A stretch of 64,000 nucleotides of DNA from Paracyclopina nana (Eukaryota > Arthropoda > Copepoda > Cyclopoida > Cyclopettidae). This document shows positions 11,618-23,559 of this stretch, in pieces. The translations under genes and the position numbers were made by a program. Numbering within the stretch: the stretch's first letter is position 1; the number at the start of each line of letters is the position of its first letter. The stretch lies in assembly GCA_019096065.1 (NCBI GenBank), contig JAGUCH010000005.1, positions 6,758,001-6,822,000 on the forward strand, in the 5' to 3' direction. The notes under the pieces are model-generated. The model was not told the origin of the DNA and ran no database searches. It was given only the letters and a program-made list of their open reading frames with translations.

Positions 11618-11975
11618 CTGGGCGTGGTTGGAGCTATTGGGTCATCCTCAGTGCTGTCACATTTGGAGGCTTGTCTTCTGAGGTTGCGTACCAATTTCTC
11701 CATCCTTTTGGCCTCGAGGGCCTCAGGGCTGACTTGGAGGTCATTGTTGCTAGCACAATTGCTGAGGCTGCCCGACAAAGAGCTCTTTTTCACTATTGTG
11801 ACCGGATGGACGCTTTTGGCCACCAGAGTGACCAGAGTGGCTTCTTCGCCGCTTCTTTGGCGGATCAGAAAGGCCCTGGATGGCCTTCTTTGCTGCTGCT
11901 GTTGGTGATACCCAACAACAAGGCCATCAGACACACAGTAGCTGTTTGACCTTTTGTCCTTGCCTAGCCTCACAC
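11618..11975 (-). CDS. Exon of a Ser/Arg/Gln-rich cytoplasmic region (module 2)
   Basis: GC-rich exon bounded by acceptor TTTGTAG|GT (11975) and donor CCCAG|GTACGC (11618): two leading bases, 118 codons, phase 2 at the end. It encodes a hydrophilic segment with a Gln run (QQQQQ), basic clusters and candidate phosphorylation sites (RRQAS, KKSSLSGS), without a hydrophobic helix. The frame extends upstream past the acceptor to an ATG at about 11989, so it could instead be a first exon. Its end phase fits either the TM exon at 5181-5461 or the exon at 7541-7820. Unrecognised protein. Confidence 0.45.
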
Positions 11976-12439
11976 CTACAAAGTTCATGATGTGTTTGAA
12001 GGCTTGAAAATTGGCGTTTTTCAGGAATTCCATTCTTTGAAAGCAAGTTGGACCTTTTCCACTTATACTATTATTTTTTTATGTCCAATTCAGGGCTTAG
12101 TTTTGCGTAAAAGGCTTTTTCCAAGCTCTCAGTTTTGGAGTGCAATTTTAATTGTATTTAAGTTTTATGGAAGTTTTTTTCTTAGTTTTGAGAAAAAGTG
12201 ACCAAATACTTCATTTTGTTGGCTAATTTTGTTGGTCAGCGCCTAATTTTGACAGACTGCATAATGCAGAATCTCGTGCGCTACATTTGGAGAAAAATTG
12301 CCCTTGGACATTTAAAAATAAGTGCTTAATTTTGATAAATAAGTGGTGAGGCAGCTGCTCATAAATTGTGCTTTTTTTTTTATCTCGAAAGCTCTGTGGA
12401 ATGTCCATTAATTAAGGCAAAGTAGAGGTAACTCAAAAA

Positions 12440-13600
12440 AGGAGGAGAAAACTAGTACAGTGCTGTATTCAGAATACATTTTATCCTCTACAGAATACAT
12501 AATTTGGAAGGAGTAATTTGGTGAAAGCTTTGAGATTTGCAATTGAAATTGGCTAGCAAACTTTCGAGAGATGAAATGCAATTCTCCAATCAGGAAAGTT
12601 CACAATTATTAGCCTGAATCAGATCTATCTGGTTGTGCATGCACCATTATGTACCAAAAATATTGTACCCGCCACTTGTCTTTTCTTTGTGTGTATGTCA
12701 TCGTGAATGTAAGCCGGGCTTTCCTTTGATCCCAACTTCTAAAGCTCAATACAAAATGCTGTATTGCTCATTGTTTCCCACAGAATTCGCAGAAAAATGT
12801 ATTTAGCTGTATCCTCCGTATTTTCAGGGGATCCAGTATTTTTACTCATAATAGAAGGGGAAAAGTTTTTGAGCAATGTCTATCATTTGTTGAGAGTTTA
12901 ACTATCGGTATTTCAGCTGTATTTCACAGAAAATACATGCGTGCATTCTACCTTACATCTGCAAATCACTCAGAGCTACTAAGGCGCTTATGCTAGCAAT
13001 TTTCTTGATGTATTTCTGCACCATTACAGAATACATACACAGCTAAGCTTACTAAAGTAATTTTGTGCTTAAACGCTCTGTATTACCTTGTATGAGAATG
13101 TAATGAAGTTGATGTATTGTGCTAAGAAAAGGCAGCAGAGGGGCGATATGTATCGGATTTACCCTGACAAGTTAATCAAATAAGCTACATTGCACTGACT
13201 GAAAAATATATCCACGATCCAAAATACACTTCTATCCCAGTTCATAAGATGCTGCTAAGCATCCACAATACCAATGACTGTATTAGCCTTAAAAAAAAAC
13301 TAATTCTGAATAAATCAAAATCAGCACCATTAGTATTTTACTGTCTCAGTCTAATGTTCATTACTGATCTTTAATAACTAAATTCTCATTCATGGAAATG
13401 TATTCAGTAAAAATACTAGTTTAAAGTATCTTAGTTAATTAATTAGCCTAAGACCTCAAGTGAGTCAAAATGTATTTAATGTTGTCAATACACTTCGAAA
13501 AAACTGACTTCTTTCAAAGTCATGTATTCTGTAAACTATAGCTACTTCAAGATGCAAATGTGTTCTGAATACAGCCCAAATGTGCATTTTCAGCTCAAAA
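12440..13600. repeat. Zone rich in GTATTC/GAATAC words
   Basis: The words GTATTC, AGAATACAT and TGTATT recur many times in both orientations, scattered rather than tandem. The same vocabulary returns at 22590-22990. I see no gene between 11976 and 16309; 13600-14870 holds only a repeat fragment (14020-14110), and 14870-16260 is another GGTATA/TATACC zone. Confidence 0.55.
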
Positions 13601-16309
13601 TGTCCCACCTGTATCCTCGAGCTCGTCCTCATGATCCAAGGAAGTCGAGTGAAGCAAGATGGGCGGCGGTGGAGCCAACATTTTGTTTATGAACAGCACA
13701 ACATTAACATGTATATCAGGATCAGCTGATGATGTTTAAAAATGTTGTTTTTCCATGAGAATCCAGGGCATAACTGAAAATGGTGAAAGCAGAAGCGAAG
13801 CGGCTTCTTCCATGAAGAAGAAGCAGAGAAGTTTCTCTGTTTTGTAATAAAACATGAGGGCTTTCACCATCAGCCTTCTTCTCCCATAGCGACGGTGACA
13901 GCCTCTATTATGGAGGCCAAAACGAAGGCCCAACATCAACTCCTCAGCCCAAAATCGAACCCCATTAAGAGATATCGAAAATTAGCCCAATCTCAGAGTG
14001 AATGATGCAAGCAAGGAGGTGGAAAGAAGCTGAGCAAGGCACTTTGAAGGCTATAGCTCAATAACTACCATATCATTTGGACACAAATTTGCTCAGTTTC
14101 ATAAAGAATGCTTATACCAAATGTCGATACAAAGATGCGATACTTTTTAACTATATATTTTGAAAAAAAGCATATTTTTTTAGGTTTACTTAGACATTCA
14201 AGGCCTAATTACATGTTGGTTTTTTCAACTGACAAAAGCCTTTTTACAGCTACCCTTTTAAGCAAATAAAAATCAGGCTTATGAAGCCAGACTTTGATCT
14301 GAACCAATGTGTTTTAATTAGACATTTAACCATCTTCCATTTAACAAGAATTTCTCAATATAGAAAGCAATGGAAGTTGTCATTGTTTGTGTTTGGACTT
14401 GAGGGCTCTTGTGAAAAGCAAGCTTCTCCACAAATACAGATTCGTGCCCCATTACAATTTGTATCCCAACACAGGAATTTGCAGATGAAAAGTTGATTGA
14501 TTGGCATGGCCTCCATTTTCCCCTAAGCATTTCTTAATTTTCCACCTTGTAAAAGCAAAATTGAATCTACCGCACAAAATACACTTTTCCTTGAATTTCC
14601 ATGAAATAATCAAAGTTCTAATTCTAATTAAAATCCAAGTTTTGTGCCAGCATGCACGAGCATAATTTTTCTGTTTGTAATTGGAAGAGTTGTTTGTGTA
14701 GCATACCACCATAATTAAATGTATTTGAGCGGAAATTGTAGGTTGGCAAATACAGAAAGCCTTGCGCTACAACTACTATTTTCTGTATTTTACAACTTTT
14801 ATAGCAATTCTGCAAGTAGCATGTGTTATGATTGAACTGTCAAAAGAGTTGCAAAATGCTGGTAGTTTCATTTATACCACGAAAACACAATATATACCAC
14901 TGCTCTGGAAAACCTCTGTGTATTCTCGGATACGCTTGTGTATTCCAACTGAAACTATTTAATGGTATTCATTACGCGTGCAGCTTTTTGAACCGTCAAA
15001 ATACATGAGGGGAATCCGCAAGTAGTGTACCAGAATGTACCACAAGTTTACCTTCAGACCCAAGTTCCAAAATCCTGATATAAACCACTTATCATACTTT
15101 TACGGTATTCTCGTAATTACTAGTCAGGAATGCAATATTTCTGGTATTTCACACTCATACAAAAATAAACCAGTATAGCAGTAAATGATTAATAACCGAA
15201 AAGTAATGTACCATTATGCTATACCAGATGTAGTATTGTGTTGCTTCATCAAATTTACCCTTTATTCAATCCGGCAGCGGACGGAAACTGGCCAGTCTGG
15301 TAATTGGGTATAGCAATATACCAAGGTATATATCAGATTCTCTTTGAAGTCAATAAAGAAGAAGGACCCAATATAGTATACCGCGCTGTGGATCACAACT
15401 TTTATACCAAGTTTCCACAAAGACTGACAGAATATACCATCATAGCCGGGTATGGTATATTTTTTCTGATCCACTAAAAGCGCAAGATGATCTATAGTAA
15501 TAAGGTGAGTTCTTGTCGCTGCTTTACTATAGCACACAGTCTGACTGAGCTGTGGTAGGCTTCAAGACAAAATTTCAATAGAATTCTGTGGATTTCACTT
15601 TCAAAAATTTCCATAACCAGCCTTAAATTATCAAAAAGTGCCCAAATTGCATACTTTTTTAAAAAAGACAGAACTTATCTAGGAGCTCTGTTGAAGACGC
15701 GTGAGATTAGCCTGCTTGCCTCCATGACTGACACGTCACTTGAGCTCACGCGCTATGTAGTAAGAACTACTAGCGCCACCTAGGCTAAGACAAACAGATT
15801 TGGTGATTTTAGCATGCAAAACTTGCGTCAAGAACTCACTTACGAGACCCCCCTGTAAAAGCGAAGCTTTCGTTGGTATAATATACCGTTTGGTTCATAA
15901 AGAGGGCGCTGTGATCGTTGCAGAGTTGGCTAAAGCGACACCTATTTGAACTTTGAGTAACTAAGTTTGAATGATATTAATACAAAAATAACCAATGTAT
16001 ACCACATAATCAATAACAGAAAGAAGTTTTTGTTAATGGTGCGCAACTTAAGATACCATTTTATACCATAGTTACATGCCTACGTATTTTTGGTAATTCT
16101 CTACATTTCGCAATGCCTTTATACCAATTTATACCACAAAAGATTATAAATTAGGAACTTACGAGTTTATATAAATAATCTTAGATCGATGCAAGCATTA
16201 CCATCAATGAAAGAAGATAACTCTGCTTGCTAAATTGTATAGTCTATGCGACTGGTATATAGAAAGGGTTTTAAAATTCAGTAAAACTAAAAAATTTGAA
16301 TTGACTTAC

Positions 16310-17134
16310 TTGCAAATCTGTTCATGACTGGAGTAAAGTGTAATGTCACAGCCACCATGGCGACGCACAGGAGGAAAATTACTGTTGCTATTACACCAAT
16401 TACCACACTGGCTCTTTTCAGGTGTTTTTGTTCCTCCCTGCAAAAAATGTAATCATGGTTATACCCGTTCTCTCCATTTCCAGGCCACAGTGGATTATTT
16501 AGCCTTTTATTTTCTACAAGCGCAGATTCTTCTAAAGCATTTGCCTTTTTCGCAATAAATGTGAAGTGTTTCTACAGTTTTAGTGCATATTTTCAAGTCT
16601 TTTAGAGTAAACTTTTAATATTGGAAATATAAACTGCAAGTACTTCAAAGCTATAACATTGAACGCAATTTATCGTTTCAGTTCGTAAAAACATAACAAA
16701 TAATGAAATCTAAAAATATTCGCATATTTTAAATGATATGTATTAAAATACGTACTCTAATGTATTTTTTGTTATTAAGCTTAAAAAATTATATTTTCTT
16801 TAAAATGCCTAAGAAGTCGATTAAAATGGCTACGCGTCAAAAAGTCAAAATAATCCACTGTGCAAACGCCTAAAAAAAGTTGAACGTACATGAGATAGGA
16901 ATCAGCCTCGGCACAGCCTGCAATGAAGGATCGACTCGAGCCCCGTCTCAATTCCAGCGTTTGAGGTCGCCGTCGATCGAAGCGAACGCTGCGAGTTTGG
17001 GCAGACTGGTTGGCCGTTGAGGGCGCTGGACCTGAATTCGATCCGTTGCTGTCACTCCTCGCCGGCTTGAGAGGCGTGTTGCTTTTCGGGGGCGTGAATC
17101 TGGCCTCATCCAAAGGCAATATCACATGAACACG
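16310..17134 (-). CDS. Two exons of a single-pass membrane protein (module 1)
   Basis: Exon 17134..16890 (acceptor TTTTTATAG|CGT, donor CTCAT|GTACGT) gives 81 codons of Pro/Ser/Arg-rich sequence (SVRFDRRRP, LRRGSSRSF). Exon 16437..16310 (acceptor CTGCAG|G, donor GCAA|GTAAGT) continues in phase with EEQKHLKR, a hydrophobic helix (VVIGVIATVIFLLCVAMVAV) and the beginning of an outside part. Phases agree (2 then 1). The exon at 20203-20449 ends in phase 0 and could precede it. Basic residues before the helix suggest a type II protein with a cytoplasmic N-terminus. The helix exon resembles the one at 5181-5461, with the same end phase. The extracellular exons are not seen in the window. Family unknown. 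Confidence 0.55.
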
Positions 17135-19130
17135 CTATAAAAACAAATACAGAAACAAATTAGGCGTCCAGGGCGCAATTGCCGACTCGGATCATTCGAG
17201 CGCACAGTTGTTAAAAATGCCGCTTTCACGCTCATCCCAAAAAAGTCGCGAAATCGACATAGCACCTTTTTCCTATAGCCGTAAGCTAAATATATAAACA
17301 TATAGCTCCGCATTCAGTGAATTTCCGCGCCCAATTTTAATTGATTATACTAAAATGGCGTCTTAGTCATCTACTATTTTTCCAAAAATAGACTTTATCC
17401 AAGACAAATTGATTTCTAAGGCAAATTGCCATCTTTATCTGTCAATGCACACTCATTTGGATACTTTTGAGGGCCTTGAAGTCATTCAAATAAGAAGCCG
17501 AAAATTGGTCTTGAAATGAGAATGTGGCGATTCGACGGAATTTCTTGAGAGCGCGAAAACGGCTGTTACTGCGGAGCATTTTCGTGCGCTAGCTGAATAA
17601 ATCTGTGTTTTGGGCACATTGTGGGATACGTGGTACGAAAAATCATAATATCTCGGTAACAAAAAAAAAGATTAAAAATGGGTCGATTTTGACGAGACAC
17701 TTAATTCGCTCCGCTCGATTTAGTTGAAGAGGCAAAAAATATTTGGATCATTTGGAACTCAAACTTGCTAAAATTATTGGAAAACTCCTACTTACATCAT
17801 AGTTATGGACTTAGGCGTAGGTAATTGATGTAGTGTAAGTTTAGTGCCATTTTTCAACTTTTTTGTTTTGACGGTCAGTCGGCAACTGACTTTGTTTACT
17901 AATTGCAGCGCTACCAGACGAATTCGAACTTGCCAAAATTTGGCTTTTTTGTTTCACTGTAATGCTTGATTCCTTTTTGAAAAAGAGGCCTTTTTCTAGT
18001 TTCTAGGTTCCAAAAGTACTATTGTAACGCACCATATTCATTGCATGAGAGTTAAGAAGCAAATCAGGTTAAAGTATCACAATTATCATTGCCAGAACAG
18101 GAAATTATGCCACATACTCAATTGCTTGGTGGCTCCAAATGTGATTTGCAGCAGGAAATTAATTTAAACTAAATGGAGTCCTTTCTTCGGACTTTGGGGA
18201 ATCCAAGTGAAAGCTCTAGAGATTGGACCTTTTCTGTTTCTTCTATAACTACAACTTTTTGCTTCTGCTTTGATGCAGCTTCACTTCCTTTTTGCAGCAG
18301 GACAAATGTTTGCTTTACATCAACTTTTTCAAAGAGGCTGTTATTCACATTAGGTACTGCTCAATTTGCTCTTTTGCAAAAAAGGCAACAAAAATAGAAA
18401 AGTGAAGAAAAAATAAGGAAAACGACTGAAAAAAATTAAGAAGTCTTTTTCAGTAGAATTGAAAAGTAAAAGTCAATCAAAATGTGGGTAAATATCTAGC
18501 ATTACTTTAAAAAAGGTTTTTTCCTCTTCTGCTCTCTAATTTACTATGTAGCTCTCAGATCAATACTATGATTAAGATGGGCATAAGCAAGATGCACATT
18601 TGTTGCTATATACTACATTTCCTCCCACAATAGCAACTATTGGAGAATTGGGTACTCTACTTGGCTGCTGTAGGCACAACAAGACTAAATAAAGATCTCA
18701 TATGTCCTTGTCCTTTTGTCTCTCTTTTACTTAGGATTGTGAAATTATGGACTTTTAGTTCAGCCAGCAGCTGCAAATTTGATTTCTGCTCAAAGAGAGA
18801 AAATAGAAAAACTATGAGAAAGCAGGGATAATTGGAGAAAGCAAACTTTTTTTCTCTAGGGAAATGAAACATTCAAAAGGACTTTAAAATGTCACAACAA
18901 AAGCAGCTTGAGAAGCAAAAGAGAATTGTAAAGATGATTCTTCTGGCCAAATTGTGCCAAGTCATCACCAAATGAGAAGTAGTGTTTACTCAGCAAATAC
19001 ATGCAAAAAGAACATTTGACAGATAATGACATGTGTTGATCAAAATACACGAAATATGTTTGATTTCTAGAATAAACCTGGACCATTGACTTAACTTCTA
19101 GAGACTATTAAACTAGGTCAAGATTCTGGA
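17135..19130. other. No gene recognised
   Basis: AT-rich sequence with short open frames only and no splice-bounded coding exon that I can support. If the module-1 exons at 16.3-17.1 and 20.2-20.4 kb belong together, this is part of their intron. Confidence 0.4.
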
Positions 19131-19179
19131 ACTAAATATGCTTGTCAATGAAACCAGGAGTAAAAAACCAGGACCAGGA

Positions 19180-20060
19180 AACCAGGTTCAGCAGGAAAAA
19201 AGGTCCAAGAAACGAGAAGCTAGAAACTCGGCCCAAAAAACTTTGGCTTATTTACCAAAACTAAGTATTGGTCCAAGAAGCTTGGTCCAAGAAGCTTGGA
19301 TTGGTCCAAGAAGTTTGGATTGGTCCAAGAAACTTGGTCCAAGAAGTTTGGAATGGTCCAAGAAACTTGGTCCAAGAAACCTGGTCCAAGAAACTTGGTC
19401 CAAGAAACCTGGTCCAAGAAATTTGGTCCAAGAAACTTGGCCCAAGAAATTTGGTCCAAGAAACCTGGTCCAAGAAACTTGGTCCAAGAAATTTGGTCCA
19501 AGAAACTTGGTCCAAGAAATTTGGTCCAAGAAACTTGGTCCAAGAAACCTGGTCCAAGAAACTTGGTCCAAGAAACCTGGTCCTAGAAACTTGGTCCAAG
19601 AAACTTGGTCCAAGAAACTTGGTCCAAGAAATTTGGTCCAAGAAACTAGGTCCAAGAAACTTGGTCCAAGAAACCTGGTCCAAGAAACCTGGTCCAAGAA
19701 ACTTGGTCCAAGAAACCTGGTCTAAGAAACTTGGTCCAAGAAACCTGTTCCAAGAAACTTGGTCCAAGAATATTGATCCAAGAAACTTGGTCCAAGAAAC
19801 TAGGTCCAAGAAACCTGGTCCAAAAATCTTAGTCTTGTTGACCAAAAATATGGACCAAGAAAATGTCAATTAAATCTGGTCCCAGAATCAACGTTCAAGA
19901 ATCAAATCTTAGAAACCTAGTCCAAGAAACTAAGGTACAAAGTTGGAGAATTTTGGTTCAAATAACAAAAAGTAGCCACTTCCAAGAAATCAGGTCCAAG
20001 AGTGTAAGTCTGATAAAACAGGGTCTTAAAACCAAGTCCAAGAGCCTAGGTTAAAGGAAT
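19180..20060. repeat. 14-nt tandem array (GGTCCAAGAAACTT / GGTCCAAGAAACCT)
   Basis: About 40 well-conserved units of 14 nt alternate AACTT, AACCT and AATTT endings between 19270 and 19830, with decayed copies on both sides. Because 14 is not a multiple of 3 and the unit lacks stops in most frames, several overlapping ORFs of 100-200 codons appear on both strands, all encoding cycles of the same peptide. These are not regarded as genes. Confidence 0.9.
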
Positions 20061-20202
20061 CCAGGTTCAAGGAACCATGCCAGGTAAACCAGATACTGTG
20101 ACCAGTGACCTCTTAGTGACCTCTTATCAGGCCCAAGAAATTATGATAGAATCAAACTTCAGGTGAGGTTCAAAGTGAGTGCGTTTTTGTCTATTTGCCT
20201 AC

Positions 20203-20449
20203 CTCGCTGAATCTTCTGAAGGAAGTTCCAGAGGGCACTATGAGAGGTAATGAACCTGTTCTGGACCACTTTACCAATGACTCGGCGCCTTGCATGTCAC
20301 AGCCGCTTATAGAGGACCTGGTCAAAACATAGGCTGCTCGGCCACTGTGGGCAGATGGGGAGGACAATGTGGACAGTACCACTTTTTGTCCTCCAATGCT
20401 CCATTCTGGTGATTGTTTAACTTGTTCAATGTCTTTATTGGAGGCCCGA
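20203..20449 (-). CDS. Probable coding exon, Ser-rich (module 1?)
   Basis: Flanked by acceptor TTTTTCAG|T (20449) and donor AGCGAG|GTAGGC (20203): one leading base, then 82 open codons, ending in phase 0. It is GC-rich relative to its surroundings. The peptide is hydrophilic and Ser-rich (LSTLSSPSAHSG, LIVPSGTSFRRFSE) with no membrane helix. The end phase fits the exon starting at 17134, supporting one transcript with the membrane exon at 16310-16437. A further small candidate exon at 21640-21567 has good splice sites but its phase does not join directly. Unrecognised protein. Confidence 0.4.
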
Positions 20450-20699
20450 CTGAAAAATGATAAAAACCAAAATTGCATTGCATGCTTCTTGTTAACTCTT
20501 TTAAATAGTGAAATTAGTCCTTTGTTGTCAGGTCTAAGGTCATCAATACATGATAAATGTCAAACCCTAAGGTCGTCAAAGCAAGGGTAGTCGAGTCTTA
20601 GTATAGTCATGCCTAAGAGTGTAAGTCAGAGGCTTTGATGTCCGAGGTTATGAAGTCTCCTCAAGTCCCTCACTTGAGTTCCTTGCTTGTCACTATAAT

Positions 20700-21345
20700 C
20701 TAGCTAATTAAGTTACATTATCACAAGTCCAAAGTTGTCAAGTCCAAGGTTCAAAATAATTACGTTACATGATGAAAAGTACAAGGTTCAAAGTAATTCA
20801 GTTACATGATGACCTAGGTTGTCACGTCCAAGGTTGTCGAGTCCAAGGTTGTCAAGTCCAAGGTTCAAAATATTTACGTTACATGATGACAAGTACAAGG
20901 TTCAAAGTAATTCAGTTACATGATGACCTAGGTTGTCACGTCCAAGGTTGTCAACTCCAAGGTTGTCGAGTCCAAGGTTGTCGAGTCCAAGGTTGTCAAG
21001 TCCAAGGTTGTCAACTACAAGGTTGTCGAGTCCAAGGTTGTCAAGTCCAAGGTTGTCAAGTCCAAGGTTGTCAACTCCAAAGTTGTCGAGTCCTAGGCTG
21101 TCAACTCCAAGGTTGTCAAGTCCAAGGTTTTCAAGTCCAAGGATGTCAAGTCCAATTTGACAAGTCCAAGGTTTTCAAGTATGAGATATGCTAGTGAAGT
21201 TCAAAGTTGTGAAGTCTAAGGATGTCAAGTCCAAGGTCATCAACTCCAATGTTGTCAACTCCATGGTTGTCAAGTGCAAGGTTGTCAAGTCCAAGATTGA
21301 AAGGTCCAAGGATGTCTTGCCTAAGGTTGTCTTACTCAAGGATGT
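20700..21345. repeat. 15-nt tandem array (AAGTCCAAGGTTGTC)
   Basis: About 30 units of AAGTCCAAGGTTGTC with variants (AACTCC, GAGTCC, GGATGTC), clearest at 20930-21150, plus an older layer that includes GTTACATGATGA. Since 15 is a multiple of 3, one frame encodes a 5-residue cycle, giving a 141-codon ORF that I treat as an artefact. The unit shares the core GTCCAAG with the 14-nt array at 19180-20060, so the two arrays may be related. Confidence 0.88.
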
Positions 21346-21640
21346 TAATTCTGAGATAAAAATGTCACTTTTACTTAAGTCTTTAGGTGCACTGGTCAAA
21401 TGTTTTGGCGGCAGGATTCCTTTTGTCCAATATCCTTCATCAACCTCAAGTCCCAAATTTGAATCCCAAGTCGCACTTAAATCTTTTCTTCTTACCTTTG
21501 TTCTACAATGTCTTGAAATGTGACACTTTTTGTGGAAGAATTTAGGCTTGATCTGGATCGTTTCACCTCTGAATGAGACAGAATGCTGCACGTGCTCTTC
21601 AATGAGCCTCTCGGGCTGGAGGAATTATGCTGCATTGTAC

Positions 21641-23559
21641 CTGCAATGAAAAAAGGCCTTAGTTTATCATATCCTGGCTTTGCAGCTTTTAAGGGATCAT
21701 TTTGGCTTTCTGAAGATTACTTTTACTGCTTCTGCTAGTGAGAATAGTGTATTAAATGTATCTTTTGCCATACAACTTTTATTTTGCTCATGTTTCACTT
21801 TAAGATTGAGCTCAAAAAATGTTTGGCTCACAAAAAATATAATGCACTTGTAATGCAAGCTGTTATGTTGTTGTGTCCAAAATACTGCTATAATATGATA
21901 ACAAAACATTCTATCCCCTTACATCTGAACATCTGATAATTTGAAAACTTTTGTTTGAATACAGTTGAAAACTGTAGCTGGTACAATTTCACATTTCCTG
22001 CATTTTACATGGCTTTGAAATTGCTTTGCTGACACCACCACCTTTTTTGGTGCCAAAAAGAAGGATCTTTTTTCCTGCTGTGAAGAAAAGGAGGAATTTT
22101 CTTTTCAGAGTGGGATTACTGGCTGCCAAGAGAAAATTGAGAGCTTGACACTTTCTTCAGAAAAAGGAATTCAATTTGTATGAATTTCATCTTTATTTGC
22201 ATTCTATGATATTTAACAATTCTAGCTTTGAATTAACATTATTTCATGGTGAAATGCAACTTTCTAGTTTATTTTTTAGTTTTGAATAACAAACATCGTA
22301 ATTTTTGTTTTTGAACTTAATTCAAAATTATTTAGTGGTATTTTATCTAAGAACATAATTTGATATGTATTTTGGAGGTTTTTTTGGGGAAAGCAATTTT
22401 GTGAAGTGCAAAAAATGACAAAAAAGTTTTTTTTAAAAAATTCATGAACATTCATATTTTGATGCAGTTTAATTCCAAATAACACTTCGATTTCATTCTG
22501 ATTGCAAAATATTCTACATGGGCATTGTTTGCTTTTTTAAAAAGGCTGAAGGCTAAAAATCGATCCCAAAAACCGAACCAACACATTCTGGTATGAATTA
22601 GTTCTTACCGAAACACGCTTCTGTATTTTGAGCTTTTAGCTACAGTCCGCAAAAGTGTAAGTTACTTGATAGTTGAGTGCACTTTTAAAATACATTCATT
22701 GCAGTGAATGTATCCACTTCAGAATACAGATGTATCCATGCTGGTTGTATTTGCTCAACTAGTGAATTTTGGACGACGACGTTTGTTGCACCTGCTCTAC
22801 TTTCCACTAATACACGTGTGTAAGGCACAACTATAAGGAATAGTACAACCTTTCTGTATCCTGAGTATTCTGACAGAGTATCGATTATTCTTACTCTCTC
22901 TGATTAGCTATGCAAAATGTATTCAGTCATGGAATATTACACTGAAATGTAATGAAAACACTGCTAGTGTATTTTAGGTGTATTTTTTGTTCTGGACACT
23001 TGCTCAGTATCCGCGAGCGCGCTCTGCTCTCCTCATTCAAGAGAAAAAAGCTAAATACTTGAGTAATATACCCTTTTTTTCGGTATACCATTGGTACACC
23101 AGCATAACCCATTCACCTGCTTCAATTTCCTAACTGCCAAAATCTTGTTAGGAGAATCATTACTGTGTCTGGTGCGCTAGTGCAACTTGATACTTGAAGT
23201 GTACCATGGTATACTTTTTGTAACCGTGGGTCATCAGAGAAGCCTTCACTAACATAAACTCAAGAAGTAAGTTTTGAGGTATACCAACTAAAATAACCCT
23301 GTAAAACTTGACAACAAAAAGAAAGAAAAAAAAACTGGTCTCAACTTAAGGCCATTTTTTATTTTCACAATGCACATTGCATGTATTCCTCACATCACCA
23401 ATTGGCTATCTTCAGTTTTTAATTGCTTCTTCCTGCCAAGGAAAAATAATTTTTGGTTAAATTGTTGATTGTGATTGATTCCGCCTCTGTGCTAAAGGTA
23501 AAAGTTACTTCTGTATCTAGTAACCTAATACATGCTAAGCCATATTGTGTGTATGGTAT
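21641..23559. other. Intergenic, no gene seen; word zones at its right end
   Basis: AT-rich DNA without supported exons. From 22590 to 22990 the GTATTC/GAATAC words return and from 23060 to 23290 the GGTATA/TATACC words return. Confidence 0.45.

Noticed and set aside
19138-19873. Several overlapping ORFs of 96-202 codons on both strands
   Set aside because: They are produced by a stop-free 14-nt tandem repeat; the same peptide cycle appears in all frames.
20769-21591. ORFs of 111-141 codons with CQVQG-type cycles
   Set aside because: Artefact of the 15-nt tandem array; no splice context or family resemblance.
21567-21640. Small minus-strand exon with good GT-AG borders
   Set aside because: Its end phase does not match the next candidate exon at 20449, so it was not added to the model.
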